From Sphingobacterium paludis (GTDB lineage: Bacteria; Bacteroidota; Bacteroidia; Sphingobacteriales; Sphingobacteriaceae): 64,000 bases of DNA. The DNA lies in the NCBI RefSeq assembly GCF_004364125.1, contig NZ_SNZV01000009.1, positions 1-64,000 on the forward strand. The letters run 5' to 3'. Below, one piece after another: positions 8,913 through 18,183 of the stretch (positions are counted from its first letter, which is position 1; each line of letters opens with the position of its first letter). A program made the translations under genes and the position numbers. The notes below the pieces were generated by a model. It ran no database searches. It was not told the origin of the DNA and saw only the letters and a list, made by a program, of their open reading frames with translations.

Positions 8913-10550
8913 TTATTTTATTGCTTTACTTTCAGGTCGGAATGGGGCAGGAAAAGGTTCGCGATCCAAAGCAGCTTTCAGCTTAAGAAAGGCAGGGTGA
9001 TCAGGCTTCCAGATATTTTCCGTTTCCACAAGTCCCTGCTCATAGTCATACAGCTCGTAGGCAACAGGAGCACCTTGTTGAAAAGGCTGCCAAGCGATAA
9101 GCCTATACCGTTCGTCGCGAATGGCTCGCCCCAGCTTGCCATCCCGCGGAAAACAATGATACACATAGTCCTTTGTTTTTATTGCGGTGTTTTTCAAAAA
9201 AGGGACAAAGCTTTTGCCATCCATAGGTTGTTGGGTAGCATGCACAGGAATGCCACACCATTCGGCCAGTGTGGGGTAAATGTCTACGGTTTCTATAAGC
9301 TGCTTCGTTTTTTGGGGAGTTGTCTGTCCGGGGATGTGGATGATAAGAGGAATTCTGTTGGCTAATTCATGGTTTACATGTTTTGTCCACATGCCCATTT
9401 CACCCAATAGATATCCATGGTCTCCCCATAGCACGACGATGGTATTTTTATCCAAGCCCGTTTCTTTGAGCTGCGCCAGTACCTTGCCAATCTGCGCATC
9501 CACGTAACTCACCCCGGCGTAATATCCATGAATAAGCTTACGCGTCAAGCTATCTGGAAAGGGGTCAGTCTCAGCAGCTGTCGGAATACCTTGGTACTGC
9601 ACGATTTCCCCATCGCGCTTGTTTGCATAAGCTAATGACCCTATCGGATTTGATTGTTGCTTAGGTACCGGCAGTTGATCTAGATGATACTTATCCCAAT
9701 ACTTTTTGGGCACGGAAAAGGGTAAGTGCGGTCGTGCGAAGCCGACCGCCAAGAAAAAAGGTTGGTCTTGCTGCTTGAGCTGTGCGAGACGCGCTGCGGC
9801 AAGCTTGGCCACGCGGCCATCAGCATAGGTTTCGTCGGAAACATCCAAGCATTCCCAGGCAGCCCCTTTAGCGAGTTTATTTGCCTCGCCCCAAGGCACA
9901 TTCCCGAATAGCGCTTCCTCTCGCGTTTGCCCTTTTTTCGACTTATCCGCATACTCTACCACTAAATCATGCTCGTGCGGCACAGTCCACGATTGTTTAT
10001 CATTATAGGTGTTGTGCCCCACGTGAAACACCTTTCCTATGGCTGCCGTGTAGTAGCCTTTATTTTTGAAGTGCTCGGGCATCGTAGTAGCCTCCGGATA
10101 AAATTCTCGGAAAGCCCGCCCAAAATCGTAAAGTCCCGTGGAGGTTGACCGCGCGCCCAGTAGTAAATTATAGCGAGAAGCCACGCATACCGCCTGATTG
10201 CTGTAGGCACGCTCAAATACATAGGCATTTCTTGCAAACGCATCAATCTCGGGCGATTGTGCAACCTGATCGCCATAGACCCCAAGCGCGGGTCGCAAAT
10301 CGTCAACCAATATAAACAAGACATTATATGGTTTCTGCTTACCACTGTTTGCGTTAGACTCTGCTATCGGTTCGCCTGTTTTTGCGGTGACGTTCTTTTG
10401 GACAACTGCAGCAACAGCTTGTGTTACCCATCCATACAATAAGCCAATACACAGTAGCAAAGCCATGCCTGCGCTGACAACACGCCTATTACTTAATTTT
10501 CTTTGTTTCACGATCATACACGGCTTACGTAATTTCTTTTGCTCGTTCAT
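8913..10550 (-). CDS. Secreted sulfatase, iduronate-2-sulfatase-like (S1 family)
   Basis: A 545-residue type I sulfatase. After an N-terminal membrane/signal segment comes NVLFILVDDLRP with the calcium-binding Asp pair, then the active-site signature CVASR whose Cys (residue 122 from this start) would be oxidised to formylglycine. Later VVLWGDHGYLLGE and the WTKHVNHELANRIPLIIH block are typical of iduronate-2-sulfatase-like members. It should cleave a sulfate ester on a glycan in the periplasm. No maturase is in the window. Start: the frame opens at a GTG at 10574, but the ATG at 10550 is preferred; an ATG at 10517 is also possible. It sits between GH2 and GH43 genes in one operon. Confidence 0.9.
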   Translation of the reverse strand: MNEQKKLRKPCMIVKQRKLSNRRVVSAGMALLLCIGLLYGWVTQAVAAVVQKNVTAKTGEPIAESNANSGKQKPYNVLFILVDDLRPALGVYGDQVAQSPEIDAFARNAYVFERAYSNQAVCVASRYNLLLGARSTSTGLYDFGRAFREFYPEATTMPEHFKNKGYYTAAIGKVFHVGHNTYNDKQSWTVPHEHDLVVEYADKSKKGQTREEALFGNVPWGEANKLAKGAAWECLDVSDETYADGRVAKLAAARLAQLKQQDQPFFLAVGFARPHLPFSVPKKYWDKYHLDQLPVPKQQSNPIGSLAYANKRDGEIVQYQGIPTAAETDPFPDSLTRKLIHGYYAGVSYVDAQIGKVLAQLKETGLDKNTIVVLWGDHGYLLGEMGMWTKHVNHELANRIPLIIHIPGQTTPQKTKQLIETVDIYPTLAEWCGIPVHATQQPMDGKSFVPFLKNTAIKTKDYVYHCFPRDGKLGRAIRDERYRLIAWQPFQQGAPVAYELYDYEQGLVETENIWKPDHPAFLKLKAALDREPFPAPFRPESKAIK

Positions 10551-10604
10551 TTGTGCGGTGCTCGCTGCGAGCACGAGGACGCGTTTTTCAATACGTAGAA
10601 AAAG

Positions 10605-11717
10605 TTATTTTTTCTTTGGTCCGCTTTTCCCCACTGTGCCCACTGTCGGCCCTTTTACTTGCAATTGGCCATCTTTCGTGATCGTCAGCGGATCTATAAA
10701 TACTAACCGTTGATCACCGGTTTTTGTGGTACGGCCGTGGTACACACATAAACGCTCGCCATTTTTTGTGATCAGCACGCTGTTATGTCCTGTCCCGGAC
10801 ACCACACCTCCTTTATCGGTGTTTTTCTGTAAAATAGGGTTGAAGGCAGACTTTTTAAAAGGTCCTAAGGGATGCTTTGCCGTCGCATAACCTACTGCAT
10901 AGTTTTCCCCGGCAAAATGATTAGCCGAGTACATCATGTAATACAGATCGTTGTGCTTGAATAGGTAGGAGCCCTCTGTCCAGCGTCTGTTTACCTCGCC
11001 AGAGGTAACGGAGCGGCTCTCCCACTCTGCTTGCTGATCATTTTTTTTGACGGGCGGCCTGAGCAGTAGTCTTGGCTCTCCAACAACCCCTGAAAAATCG
11101 GCAGCCAGTTCTATACCGTATACCCAGCTCTCTTCGATTTCATTATACATACCTTTATCTTTTGCCCATTTGGCAATCTCGGATTGCACGGGATGTTTGT
11201 AACAGCAACGGGAATAATACAGGTACCGCTTTCCGTCTTCGGCAAAATAGACATTGGCATCAATGATAGGGTATCCCGGATCAAATAGCGGGCTACCCGT
11301 CATATCTTCAAAAGGACCTGTCGGTTTATCGGACACAGCAACTCCAATACGGTAATTTTCCAGTTCATTATTCGGGTTATCTTTCCAGTGTGCGCTGTAA
11401 AACAGGTAATATTTTCCATGGTAAGCATAAACCTCTGGCGCCCAAAAGTCTTTTGTGCCCCAAGCAGTCGCTTGCTTAGACGAGTAGATTACACCATGCT
11501 TTGCCCATGCATTCAAGTCTTTTGATGTGTAGACAACGAACCCATTTTCCGTACCTCCTGTTCCATACAGGTAGTATTGATCCGAAGGCTTATCATATAA
11601 TATGTAGGGATCACCCAGCGGAATATCCAATGGATTATTTGTTTTCACTTGCTGTGCGCACGCTATCATGCCACAATATATTACGCAAATAAAAGTTAAA
11701 ATAAATTTGTACCTCAT
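10605..11717 (-). CDS. Secreted glycoside hydrolase family 43
   Basis: A 370-residue five-bladed-propeller glycosidase. The N-terminus is a signal peptide that could be a lipoprotein signal (CGMIACAQQ, Cys after Ala). GH43 landmarks: the base Asp in PLGDPYIL, DFWAPEVYAYHGKYYLFY, the Asp in GYPIIDANVY, and the acid Glu in RWTEGSYLFK. Likely an alpha-L-arabinofuranosidase, beta-xylosidase or galactosidase; GH43 subfamilies differ and I cannot assign one. The gene is 3 bp after the second GH43 gene and 54 bp before the sulfatase, all in the same operon. Confidence 0.88.
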   Translation of the reverse strand: MRYKFILTFICVIYCGMIACAQQVKTNNPLDIPLGDPYILYDKPSDQYYLYGTGGTENGFVVYTSKDLNAWAKHGVIYSSKQATAWGTKDFWAPEVYAYHGKYYLFYSAHWKDNPNNELENYRIGVAVSDKPTGPFEDMTGSPLFDPGYPIIDANVYFAEDGKRYLYYSRCCYKHPVQSEIAKWAKDKGMYNEIEESWVYGIELAADFSGVVGEPRLLLRPPVKKNDQQAEWESRSVTSGEVNRRWTEGSYLFKHNDLYYMMYSANHFAGENYAVGYATAKHPLGPFKKSAFNPILQKNTDKGGVVSGTGHNSVLITKNGERLCVYHGRTTKTGDQRLVFIDPLTITKDGQLQVKGPTVGTVGKSGPKKK

Positions 11718-11720
11718 GAT

Positions 11721-12839
11721 TTAGTTTTTGAATGTTGGTCCTATATGTTGTTGCGTACTGGGCGCATTGTCCTGCATCTTTGGCCAGCCGTTTTCCCAAA
11801 CGAGCGCGTCCAACATTAATGTTCGCCGGGATGCACCTGTACGTACTTTGGGGTTATCTTTACGTATTCCGTGGTACAGCAACCAATCTTTCCCTCCATC
11901 GTCTGTGATTATTTTGGCATGATGTCCGGGGCCGGCAAACATCTCGTTGCCCTGCAGCAATAGCGTCCCTGTACCGCGCTCCGTGATGGCTTTGCCAGCT
12001 CGATCTAGATAAGGCCCGAGTACGTTTTTCGATCGTGCGACTAGCACCCGATATTGACTATTGGCTCCGTCGCAACAGCTGCCTTTGGATCCAAAGAAAT
12101 AGTAGTAGCCATCACGCTTATGCAGCATCGCTGCTTCCCAATCACCGGCGGCCAGCTTTATTTTCTTTACCCCTTCAGCGATACGCTTGCCTGCCTGATC
12201 AAGCGTTATCATATGAATCCCTTGATTCGGCCCATTTCCGAAGCTTCCCCAGATCAGGTGTTTGCTACCCTCCTCTTGATATAGCGACGGGTCGATAGAG
12301 TTAGGCACGTCTATATCCTTCGAGCTAAAAAGCTTTCCTTGGTCAACGAAGGGGCCATCGGCTTTTTCGGCTATCGCTAAGCCTATCCCGGGGTTAGGAT
12401 CGCCCCATAGCGAGAAAGAATAGTATAGATAATACTGACCATTCACCAAGTTAATATCCGGCGCCCAGAGTCCGCCGCCTTTTTTCCAATTCGGTTTCTC
12501 TTGGAACACATTGCCCACATATTCCCAGTTTATCAAATTTGCGGATCGCAAAATAGGCATCAAGCGGCTTCCTTGGCCATCTCCCCAGTCATCTTGCGTA
12601 CCATAGGCATAAAAAAGACCTGTTTTAGGATCGCGAATAACCGTTGGATCGGCGAGGATCGGTTCAAAAACGGGGTTTGTATACTGGAGAATCGTGTCAT
12701 TTCCAAGCGTCATGGCGGAGCGTCTCGTTGCCAAACAAGGCGAATGGATCGAGGCCAAAAGAATCGCTAAACTGAGGCAAAGCCAGTAGTGCAGGTTCCA
12801 TAATTTTCTGTTAGCAACGAAAGATGGCATGCTTTTCAT
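11721..12839 (-). CDS. Secreted glycoside hydrolase family 43, arabinanase-like
   Basis: A 372-residue GH43 enzyme with a signal peptide. Catalytic residues are visible in order: Asp in ILADPTVIRD, Asp in NSIDPSLYQE, and Glu in GDWEAAMLHK; GGLWAPDINLVNGQYYLYYS and FAGPGHHAKI are also typical. The pattern is closest to arabinan endo-1,5-alpha-L-arabinosidases, so it may cut arabinan side chains of pectin, but exo-acting relatives look alike. It is the first gene of a minus-strand operon (GH43, GH43, sulfatase, GH2) and divergent, with 96 bp between, from the sensor kinase gene, which probably controls it. Confidence 0.87.
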   Translation of the reverse strand: MKSMPSFVANRKLWNLHYWLCLSLAILLASIHSPCLATRRSAMTLGNDTILQYTNPVFEPILADPTVIRDPKTGLFYAYGTQDDWGDGQGSRLMPILRSANLINWEYVGNVFQEKPNWKKGGGLWAPDINLVNGQYYLYYSFSLWGDPNPGIGLAIAEKADGPFVDQGKLFSSKDIDVPNSIDPSLYQEEGSKHLIWGSFGNGPNQGIHMITLDQAGKRIAEGVKKIKLAAGDWEAAMLHKRDGYYYFFGSKGSCCDGANSQYRVLVARSKNVLGPYLDRAGKAITERGTGTLLLQGNEMFAGPGHHAKIITDDGGKDWLLYHGIRKDNPKVRTGASRRTLMLDALVWENGWPKMQDNAPSTQQHIGPTFKN

Positions 12840-12935
12840 CTCTCAAATTTGTAAAATCATTTTCGGAATGAATTGCTTATTTATTTCAATTAATCACTAA
12901 TTTGTCTCAAAATAACGCATAACCTAGATCTATTG

Positions 12936-15900
12936 ATGCACAAAGCTCTATTCGTATTCATTTGTTTTCTGCTGACAGTATCAGTCGGGCGTCCGCAAAG
13001 CTATTACTTTAACCATTTCGGCGTGGATGAAGGAATCTCAAACAATGCGATTTTATGCAGCGTGCAGGATAAGAACGGCTTCCTTTGGTTTGGCACCAAA
13101 GATGGGTTAAACCGTTTTGACGGTTACTCGTTTAAACAATTCTACAGCGATACAGATAGCAACAATGGGCTGGGGAGTAACTTTATTCACAGCCTCCTTG
13201 TTGACAAAAGCAACAATATCTGGGTAGGAACAGATCAGGGGATCTTTATATACAACCCGCATCTGGAAATTTTTTCAGCTTTTACCGCCGAGGAGCATGG
13301 TGAAATTTTGCAACTGGCGGAAGATATATTGGGTAACATCTGGTTTATTTCCAACAATCAGCTATTTTCTTTCAGCCCCATCAACGGGCAATTAAAGCAG
13401 CACACATCCATCCGGGAACAGGTTGTATCAGCTTTCGGAATAGATAGATATGGCGACGTGTGGGTTGGCAGTAGCCAATCCGTCAAAAATTTAACTACCG
13501 GAAAATCATTTGCATTACCGAAAACGCCCGATGCAGCGCAGTGGATACAAAAGATTTATTTCGACGATCAACAACAATGCTGGATTGCGACCTCCAAACA
13601 GGGTTTGTATAGGCTAGATCCCCTACGCAAAACAATCGACCACGAACTGCCTTCGCTGGATGGATCGCCACTATTCGTTCGCGATATACAGCAGACTGAT
13701 GCAGCCACGTTTTGGATTGCTACTGAAAGTGGGGTTATTGTATATAATCGGGCGACGAAACAGCGAACGCTGTTAAGACATGAGAGCGATAATCCGTGGA
13801 GCTTGTCTGACAACGCGGTGTACAGCATTTGCAGAGATCAGCAACACGGATTATGGATTGGCACTTTTTTCGGCGGCTTGAACTACCACCATTCGGCGCA
13901 CAACAGCTTTCAAAAAGTCTTTCCCCGCCTCTCGGCGAGTTCCATACAGGGGCATGCTGTGCGCGAGATTACGCAAGATCAGCAGGGAAAAATCTGGATC
14001 GGGACCGAAGATAATGGACTCTACGCCTGGGATAAGCGGCGTGGTGTTTTTCGTGGATTTACGCCAGCAAATGGCCTTTCGCACAGTAACGTACACGGAT
14101 TGGCGCTTGCCGGAGATAGTTTATTGGTGGGGACGTTTGATAGTGGGCTTGATGTGATCGATGTACGGACCGAGAAAATACTTAAGCACTTCAACACCCA
14201 GAATAGCACGGGCTTAAGCAACAACTTTATCTACCAAATTTACCGCACCAAAAAGGGGCGGATATTGCTTGCTACCGCACGCGGCCTTTGTGAGTTTATA
14301 CCGGGTGAAGATACCTTTATCACAATCAAGGAAGCGCCCAACTATATTTTTTATACATCGATTTTTGAAGATAGTTCGGAAAACATCTGGTTAGCTACGT
14401 GGCGGGATGGCCTGTACTATATTAATTATAAAACGGGGCGCACCAGGGTGTTTCTTCATCACAAAGATGATGCTACAAGCTTAAACAGCAACCGGGTAAA
14501 TCGTATATTTCAGGATAGCTTCAACCAAATTTGGATCGCCACAGAGAATGGGTTGGCGATGTGGACGCAAGATGGCCGCTTTCTACGAAGATTCACAAAG
14601 GCGGACGGCCTGCCCAGCAATCTGATACTTGCTATGCAGGAAGATCAGCATCGCAACCTATGGATATCAACGACGCGCGGGCTGGTTCGCATGCAACTAC
14701 CTGATTTTGGATTGCATATCTATGATAAAGAATCTGGACTGTTGGACTTACAATTCAATTACAACTCGACGTTTAAAGACCACCTGGGCACGCTTTACTT
14801 TGGTTCTTCATCGGGTTTTATTCAATTTCATCCGGACTCTATACAGCATACTGCTGTTGCGGAACAACGTAGCCCTTTGTTTATCACCCGTATCCGATCG
14901 CTTCAACAGGAAATTACGGTGGGACAATCGCGCCCACGTATCGACCGGTCTGTAAGCTACCTGCAAGATCTTTCCTTGGATTACGATGAATCCACGATCA
15001 GCATCGACTTCGCTGCATTCAACTTTGTTTCTGCGCATTCCATGTCATACATGTATATGCTGGAGGGGTTTGATCGCGATTGGACGCTCCTTCGAAACGC
15101 GCGCACGGCACATTTCACCAAACTACCGCCGGGCGATTACGTATTCAAGGTGAAAGCTGTAGATGCAAACGGCCAACAAGTTTCCGCATTAAAAAGCCTC
15201 CGCATACACATCGCTCCGCCCTTTTGGGCAACTACTTTTGCCTTGTTGCTGTATGTGATCCTCGGTGCAGGTGCCATCTATCTTATCGTCCGGTCTTACG
15301 ACACAAAAATCAAGGAGAAGAACCGGCGCCGACTAGAGATTATCAAGTCACATCGTGAACGTGCACTTTTCAAAACCAAGATGGATTTTTTTGCTCGCAT
15401 AGCGCACGAAATCAAAACGCCGCTAACCTTAATAAAAGCACCCTTGGAAAGGATTATGCTGAACGAAGGGGTGGATAACAAAACGGCTAAGTTGTTGCAA
15501 ACGATGCGACACAACACCGAAAAATTGGTTAACCTCACCAATCAGCTGTTGGATTTTCGAAAGATCGAAAGCAGCGCCCATAATCTTCAGCTCGAACGGC
15601 ATAACATCAATCAGCTGGTCAGCGAACGACTGCAAGAATTCCAGCCCGTTTTCACGCAGTATCACCTTTCCTTGACCTATCACTGTGCAGTAAATGTTGA
15701 GGCGTTGGTTGATATCGAAATTATGGTTAAAATTCTGGATAACTTGCTTACAAATGCCGTGAAATATGCTGATGAACGCGTGATCGCTGAACTGTCCATG
15801 CCTGCGGAGGAAAAGGACTTTTATTTTACCGTGAAAAATGATGGCAGGTTACTATCATCTGCTGAAATTGAAACCATATTTAAGCCTTTTCATCGATCCA

Positions 15901-16052
15901 CAGAGCATTACCAAATCGAGGGCTCGGGACTCGGGCTAGCCTTGGCATACTCCTTTGCAGAGCTGCATGGAGGCAAACTTTTTTATTTAGATAACTCGGA
16001 AAATTTAAATATATTCGTACTGAAGATCCCAATACAAGGAACCTATGATTAA
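12936..16052 (+). CDS. Periplasmic-propeller sensor histidine kinase (split hybrid-type system)
   Basis: A 1038-residue sensor of the Bacteroidota glycan-sensing type. After a signal/membrane segment come two seven-bladed propellers built of Reg_prop repeats (GFLWFGTKDGLNRFDGY and many similar), a Y_Y_Y domain (about 704-760), one membrane helix (about 763-788), a HisKA domain with His824 in IAHEIKTPLTLI, and a HATPase domain with N box NLLTNAVKYAD and G box GSGLGLALAY. The protein stops there: it lacks the receiver and AraC domains that hybrid members carry, and these are supplied by the next gene, overlapping by 8 bp. The frame opens at TTG 12933; ATG 12936 is used. It likely senses an oligosaccharide made by the divergent operon's enzymes. 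Confidence 0.92.
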   Translation: MHKALFVFICFLLTVSVGRPQSYYFNHFGVDEGISNNAILCSVQDKNGFLWFGTKDGLNRFDGYSFKQFYSDTDSNNGLGSNFIHSLLVDKSNNIWVGTDQGIFIYNPHLEIFSAFTAEEHGEILQLAEDILGNIWFISNNQLFSFSPINGQLKQHTSIREQVVSAFGIDRYGDVWVGSSQSVKNLTTGKSFALPKTPDAAQWIQKIYFDDQQQCWIATSKQGLYRLDPLRKTIDHELPSLDGSPLFVRDIQQTDAATFWIATESGVIVYNRATKQRTLLRHESDNPWSLSDNAVYSICRDQQHGLWIGTFFGGLNYHHSAHNSFQKVFPRLSASSIQGHAVREITQDQQGKIWIGTEDNGLYAWDKRRGVFRGFTPANGLSHSNVHGLALAGDSLLVGTFDSGLDVIDVRTEKILKHFNTQNSTGLSNNFIYQIYRTKKGRILLATARGLCEFIPGEDTFITIKEAPNYIFYTSIFEDSSENIWLATWRDGLYYINYKTGRTRVFLHHKDDATSLNSNRVNRIFQDSFNQIWIATENGLAMWTQDGRFLRRFTKADGLPSNLILAMQEDQHRNLWISTTRGLVRMQLPDFGLHIYDKESGLLDLQFNYNSTFKDHLGTLYFGSSSGFIQFHPDSIQHTAVAEQRSPLFITRIRSLQQEITVGQSRPRIDRSVSYLQDLSLDYDESTISIDFAAFNFVSAHSMSYMYMLEGFDRDWTLLRNARTAHFTKLPPGDYVFKVKAVDANGQQVSALKSLRIHIAPPFWATTFALLLYVILGAGAIYLIVRSYDTKIKEKNRRRLEIIKSHRERALFKTKMDFFARIAHEIKTPLTLIKAPLERIMLNEGVDNKTAKLLQTMRHNTEKLVNLTNQLLDFRKIESSAHNLQLERHNINQLVSERLQEFQPVFTQYHLSLTYHCAVNVEALVDIEIMVKILDNLLTNAVKYADERVIAELSMPAEEKDFYFTVKNDGRLLSSAEIETIFKPFHRSTEHYQIEGSGLGLALAYSFAELHGGKLFYLDNSENLNIFVLKIPIQGTYD

Positions 16053-16830
16053 TGCGAATGTACTCAAACCCACCATCTTGGTAGCGGATGACCATCAAGA
16101 AATTCTTGACTTCATCGCAGATGATTTGAGCGACCATTACCATGTGCTCAAAGCATTGGATGGCGAACAGGCATTGCATTGTATCGACATGCACGCCGTG
16201 GATCTTATCGTTAGCGACATCATGATGCCCAAAGTAAACGGTTATGAATTTTGCACACGCTTGAAAGAAAATATTCATTTTAGCCATATTCCTTTTATCA
16301 TGCTCACGGCGAAAAACAGCCTGCAATCTAAAATTGAAGGTTTGGAATATGGTGCAGATGCCTATATCGAAAAGCCTTTTTCGCCTACTTTTCTTCAGGC
16401 ACAAATCGCGAGCTTGCTGCGCAACAGGCAACATGTACGGGCACACTACAACCACTCGCCCAGCAGCCCTATGCAAAGCACGGCGCTCAATAAATCCGAT
16501 CGTATTTTTCTCGAAAAACTGAATGTATTGATCGTGGACAACATGGCCGAGCAAACCCTCTGTGTGGACTTACTTGCTGATCAAATGAACATGAGCAGAC
16601 CTACGCTCTACCGAAAAATTAAAGCGCTTTCCGATCTATCGCCCAATGAGCTTATCAATATGACGCGGCTGAGGAAAGCGGCAGAATTTTTAAATGACGG
16701 CAACTACAAGGTCTATGAGATCTCCAGCATGGTGGGCTTTAGTTCCTCGTCTCATTTTATTCGAAACTTCCAAAAGCAGTTCGGTATTAGCCCGAAGGAA
16801 TGGAGTGAGCAGCGCAAACAACATTCATAA
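16045..16830 (+). CDS. Response regulator, receiver plus AraC-type DNA-binding domain
   Basis: A 261-residue response regulator. Residues about 9-128 are a receiver domain with the acidic pair Asp15/Asp16, the phospho-acceptor Asp58 (VSDIMMP), the Thr of MLTAK and the Lys of EKPF. Residues about 155-258 are a double helix-turn-helix of the AraC family (MSRPTLYRKIKALSDLSPNE, then VGFSSSSHFIRNFQKQFGIS). Its start overlaps the end of the kinase gene by 8 bp, so the two are translationally coupled. Together they match the two halves of a one-protein hybrid regulator. Likely target: the divergent GH43/sulfatase/GH2 operon. Confidence 0.92.
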   Translation: MINANVLKPTILVADDHQEILDFIADDLSDHYHVLKALDGEQALHCIDMHAVDLIVSDIMMPKVNGYEFCTRLKENIHFSHIPFIMLTAKNSLQSKIEGLEYGADAYIEKPFSPTFLQAQIASLLRNRQHVRAHYNHSPSSPMQSTALNKSDRIFLEKLNVLIVDNMAEQTLCVDLLADQMNMSRPTLYRKIKALSDLSPNELINMTRLRKAAEFLNDGNYKVYEISSMVGFSSSSHFIRNFQKQFGISPKEWSEQRKQHS

Positions 16831-16917
16831 ATGCGTTGCAGGATACAACCTCACCTTTTCATGGTGAAAGGTATTGCGAAAACTTGTGGAAAATAGAGAT
16901 GATCTGCTTGAACTTAT

Positions 16918-16925
16918 TACTTTTG
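16918..16925 (+). promoter_or_regulatory. Promoter -7 box of the ZIP transporter gene
   Basis: TACTTTTG matches TAnnTTTG, 26 bp before the ATG at 16952. The -33 region is unclear. Confidence 0.4.
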
Positions 16926-16951
16926 TGGAATCATATTGAACAACAGCTTCT

Positions 16952-17767
16952 ATGGACGCAATCGTAACGTATTTCTCCGAAATAAACCCGGTTTTAGCGG
17001 CATTATATGCCTCCATTTTTACATGGTTGGTTACCGCATTGGGTGCCTCATTTGTATTTTTCTTCAAAACCATGAACCGCAATTTTCTGGATGCCATGCT
17101 GGGGTTTACCGGCGGCGTTATGGTCGCGGCCAGCATCTGGAGTTTATTAATACCTGCCATTGATATGAGTGATGGTGAAGGCTTCGCCCAAGTTTTGCCT
17201 AGCATTGTGGGTTTCCTCATGGGCGCGGGTTTTCTATTTGCGTTGGATAAACTGCTGCCCCACCTCCATGTTAATTTCAAGCAGGTCGAGGGTGTAAAAT
17301 CTCCGTGGCAGAAAACGACACTTTTGGTCTTGGCCATTACCTTACACAACATCCCCGAAGGACTGGCTGTAGGCGTTTTGTTTGGCGCTGTGGCCGCTGG
17401 CATTCCTGATGCCAGTATCGGCGGTGCTGTGGCCCTAGCCCTAGGCATTGGTCTACAAAATTTTCCGGAAGGTATCGCTGTTTCTATGCCGCTGCGTGGC
17501 ATGGGCATATCGCGCCGCAAAAGCTTTTATTACGGTCAGCTTTCGGCCATTGTAGAGCCTATGGCCGCCGTGCTTGGTGCACTAGCAGTGGGGTTTTTCA
17601 CGCCTATTTTGCCTTACGCACTGGCTTTTGCTGCCGGCGCCATGATATTTGTCGTGGTAGAGGAAGTTATACCGGAGGCACAGCAAAACAAAGATTCTGA
17701 TTTAGCCACGATTGGCTTTATTGGTGGCTTTATCGTGATGATGACTTTGGATGTGGTTTTGGGCTAA
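16952..17767 (+). CDS. ZIP family metal transporter (GufA/ZupT-like)
   Basis: A 271-residue inner-membrane protein with eight predicted helices, the standard ZIP layout. The metal-binding motifs of helices 4 and 5 are explicit: TLHNIPEGLAVG and GLQNFPEGIAVS. Helix 6 has a further Glu (SAIVEPMAAVLG) and the last part VVVEEVIPEAQ, as in the GufA branch. It imports zinc and perhaps iron, manganese or cobalt. It has its own promoter box and is followed by a strong terminator, so it is transcribed alone. No metal-responsive operator was seen. Confidence 0.9.
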   Translation: MDAIVTYFSEINPVLAALYASIFTWLVTALGASFVFFFKTMNRNFLDAMLGFTGGVMVAASIWSLLIPAIDMSDGEGFAQVLPSIVGFLMGAGFLFALDKLLPHLHVNFKQVEGVKSPWQKTTLLVLAITLHNIPEGLAVGVLFGAVAAGIPDASIGGAVALALGIGLQNFPEGIAVSMPLRGMGISRRKSFYYGQLSAIVEPMAAVLGALAVGFFTPILPYALAFAAGAMIFVVVEEVIPEAQQNKDSDLATIGFIGGFIVMMTLDVVLG

Positions 17768-17784
17768 CTATCTACAAACACGCA

Positions 17785-17822
17785 TAAAAAAATCCTGAAG
17801 TTGGGTACTTCAGGATTTTTTT
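17785..17822 (+). terminator. Rho-independent terminator after the ZIP gene
   Basis: Perfect 9-bp stem ATCCTGAAG (17792-17800) with CTTCAGGAT (17808-17816), 7-base loop, preceded by seven A and followed by seven T, so it can act in both directions. It lies about 20 bp after the stop codon. Confidence 0.9.
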
Positions 17823-17850
17823 ACTAACCAATTACTAACTAACCTAATTT

Positions 17851-17913
17851 ATGAAAAAAATTACTCTATTGTTATTCTTAAAACGCCGCAACGTTGGAAA
17901 TAGTGTTTTGTAA
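17851..17913 (+). other. Orphan 20-codon ORF resembling a truncated signal peptide
   Basis: Just after the terminator comes a run of ACTAAC motifs and then an ATG opening MKKITLLLFLKRRNVGNSVL and a stop. The first ten residues look like the start of a signal peptide, the rest do not. It may be the 5' remnant of a secreted-protein gene lost by deletion, or a leader peptide. No evidence of expression. Confidence 0.25.
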
Positions 17914-18069
17914 ACTAGCTTTTAACACCTTTTAACAAAAATTAAGCAAAACACCCCCTCAAACATCATTTGCACCTGTTTCCATTTCTTGTATTAAAAT
18001 CTAATAGGTCAAATTGACGAAAAAGATTGTCCCTACCCTTTCAAAGATCTGGCTCGCTTACGATGCCTG

Positions 18070-18183
18070 TTAAACCAAATGATACAATTGAAAAAACACG
18101 ACGAATAAAAGCGCTAACACTAACCAAAACAATTTGAGAGTTGCGGGAACGGCGTAAATGGATTTAACTACTTTATTTAACAT
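18070..18183 (-). CDS. Very small single-pass membrane protein (37 residues), hypothetical
   Basis: A 37-residue frame starting with ATG at 18183. Its N-terminal third is basic (MLNKVVKSIYAVPATLK) and is followed by one strongly hydrophobic helix (LFWLVLALLFVVFF) and the end QLYHLV. This is a well-formed small membrane protein, and it lies in a 634-bp gap with no other gene. I do not recognise it. The strand has no clear promoter box. Random AT-rich DNA rarely gives such a clean positive-then-hydrophobic pattern, but the frame is short. The rest of the gap (17914-18069 and 18184-18401) shows nothing I can name. Confidence 0.45.
   Translation of the reverse strand: MLNKVVKSIYAVPATLKLFWLVLALLFVVFFQLYHLV

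Noticed and set aside
15880..17520. Minus-strand frames of 224 and 231 residues opposite the response regulator and the ZIP transporter.
   Set aside because: Antisense to genes whose motifs (phospho-acceptor Asp, HNIPEG) are clear; no support of their own.
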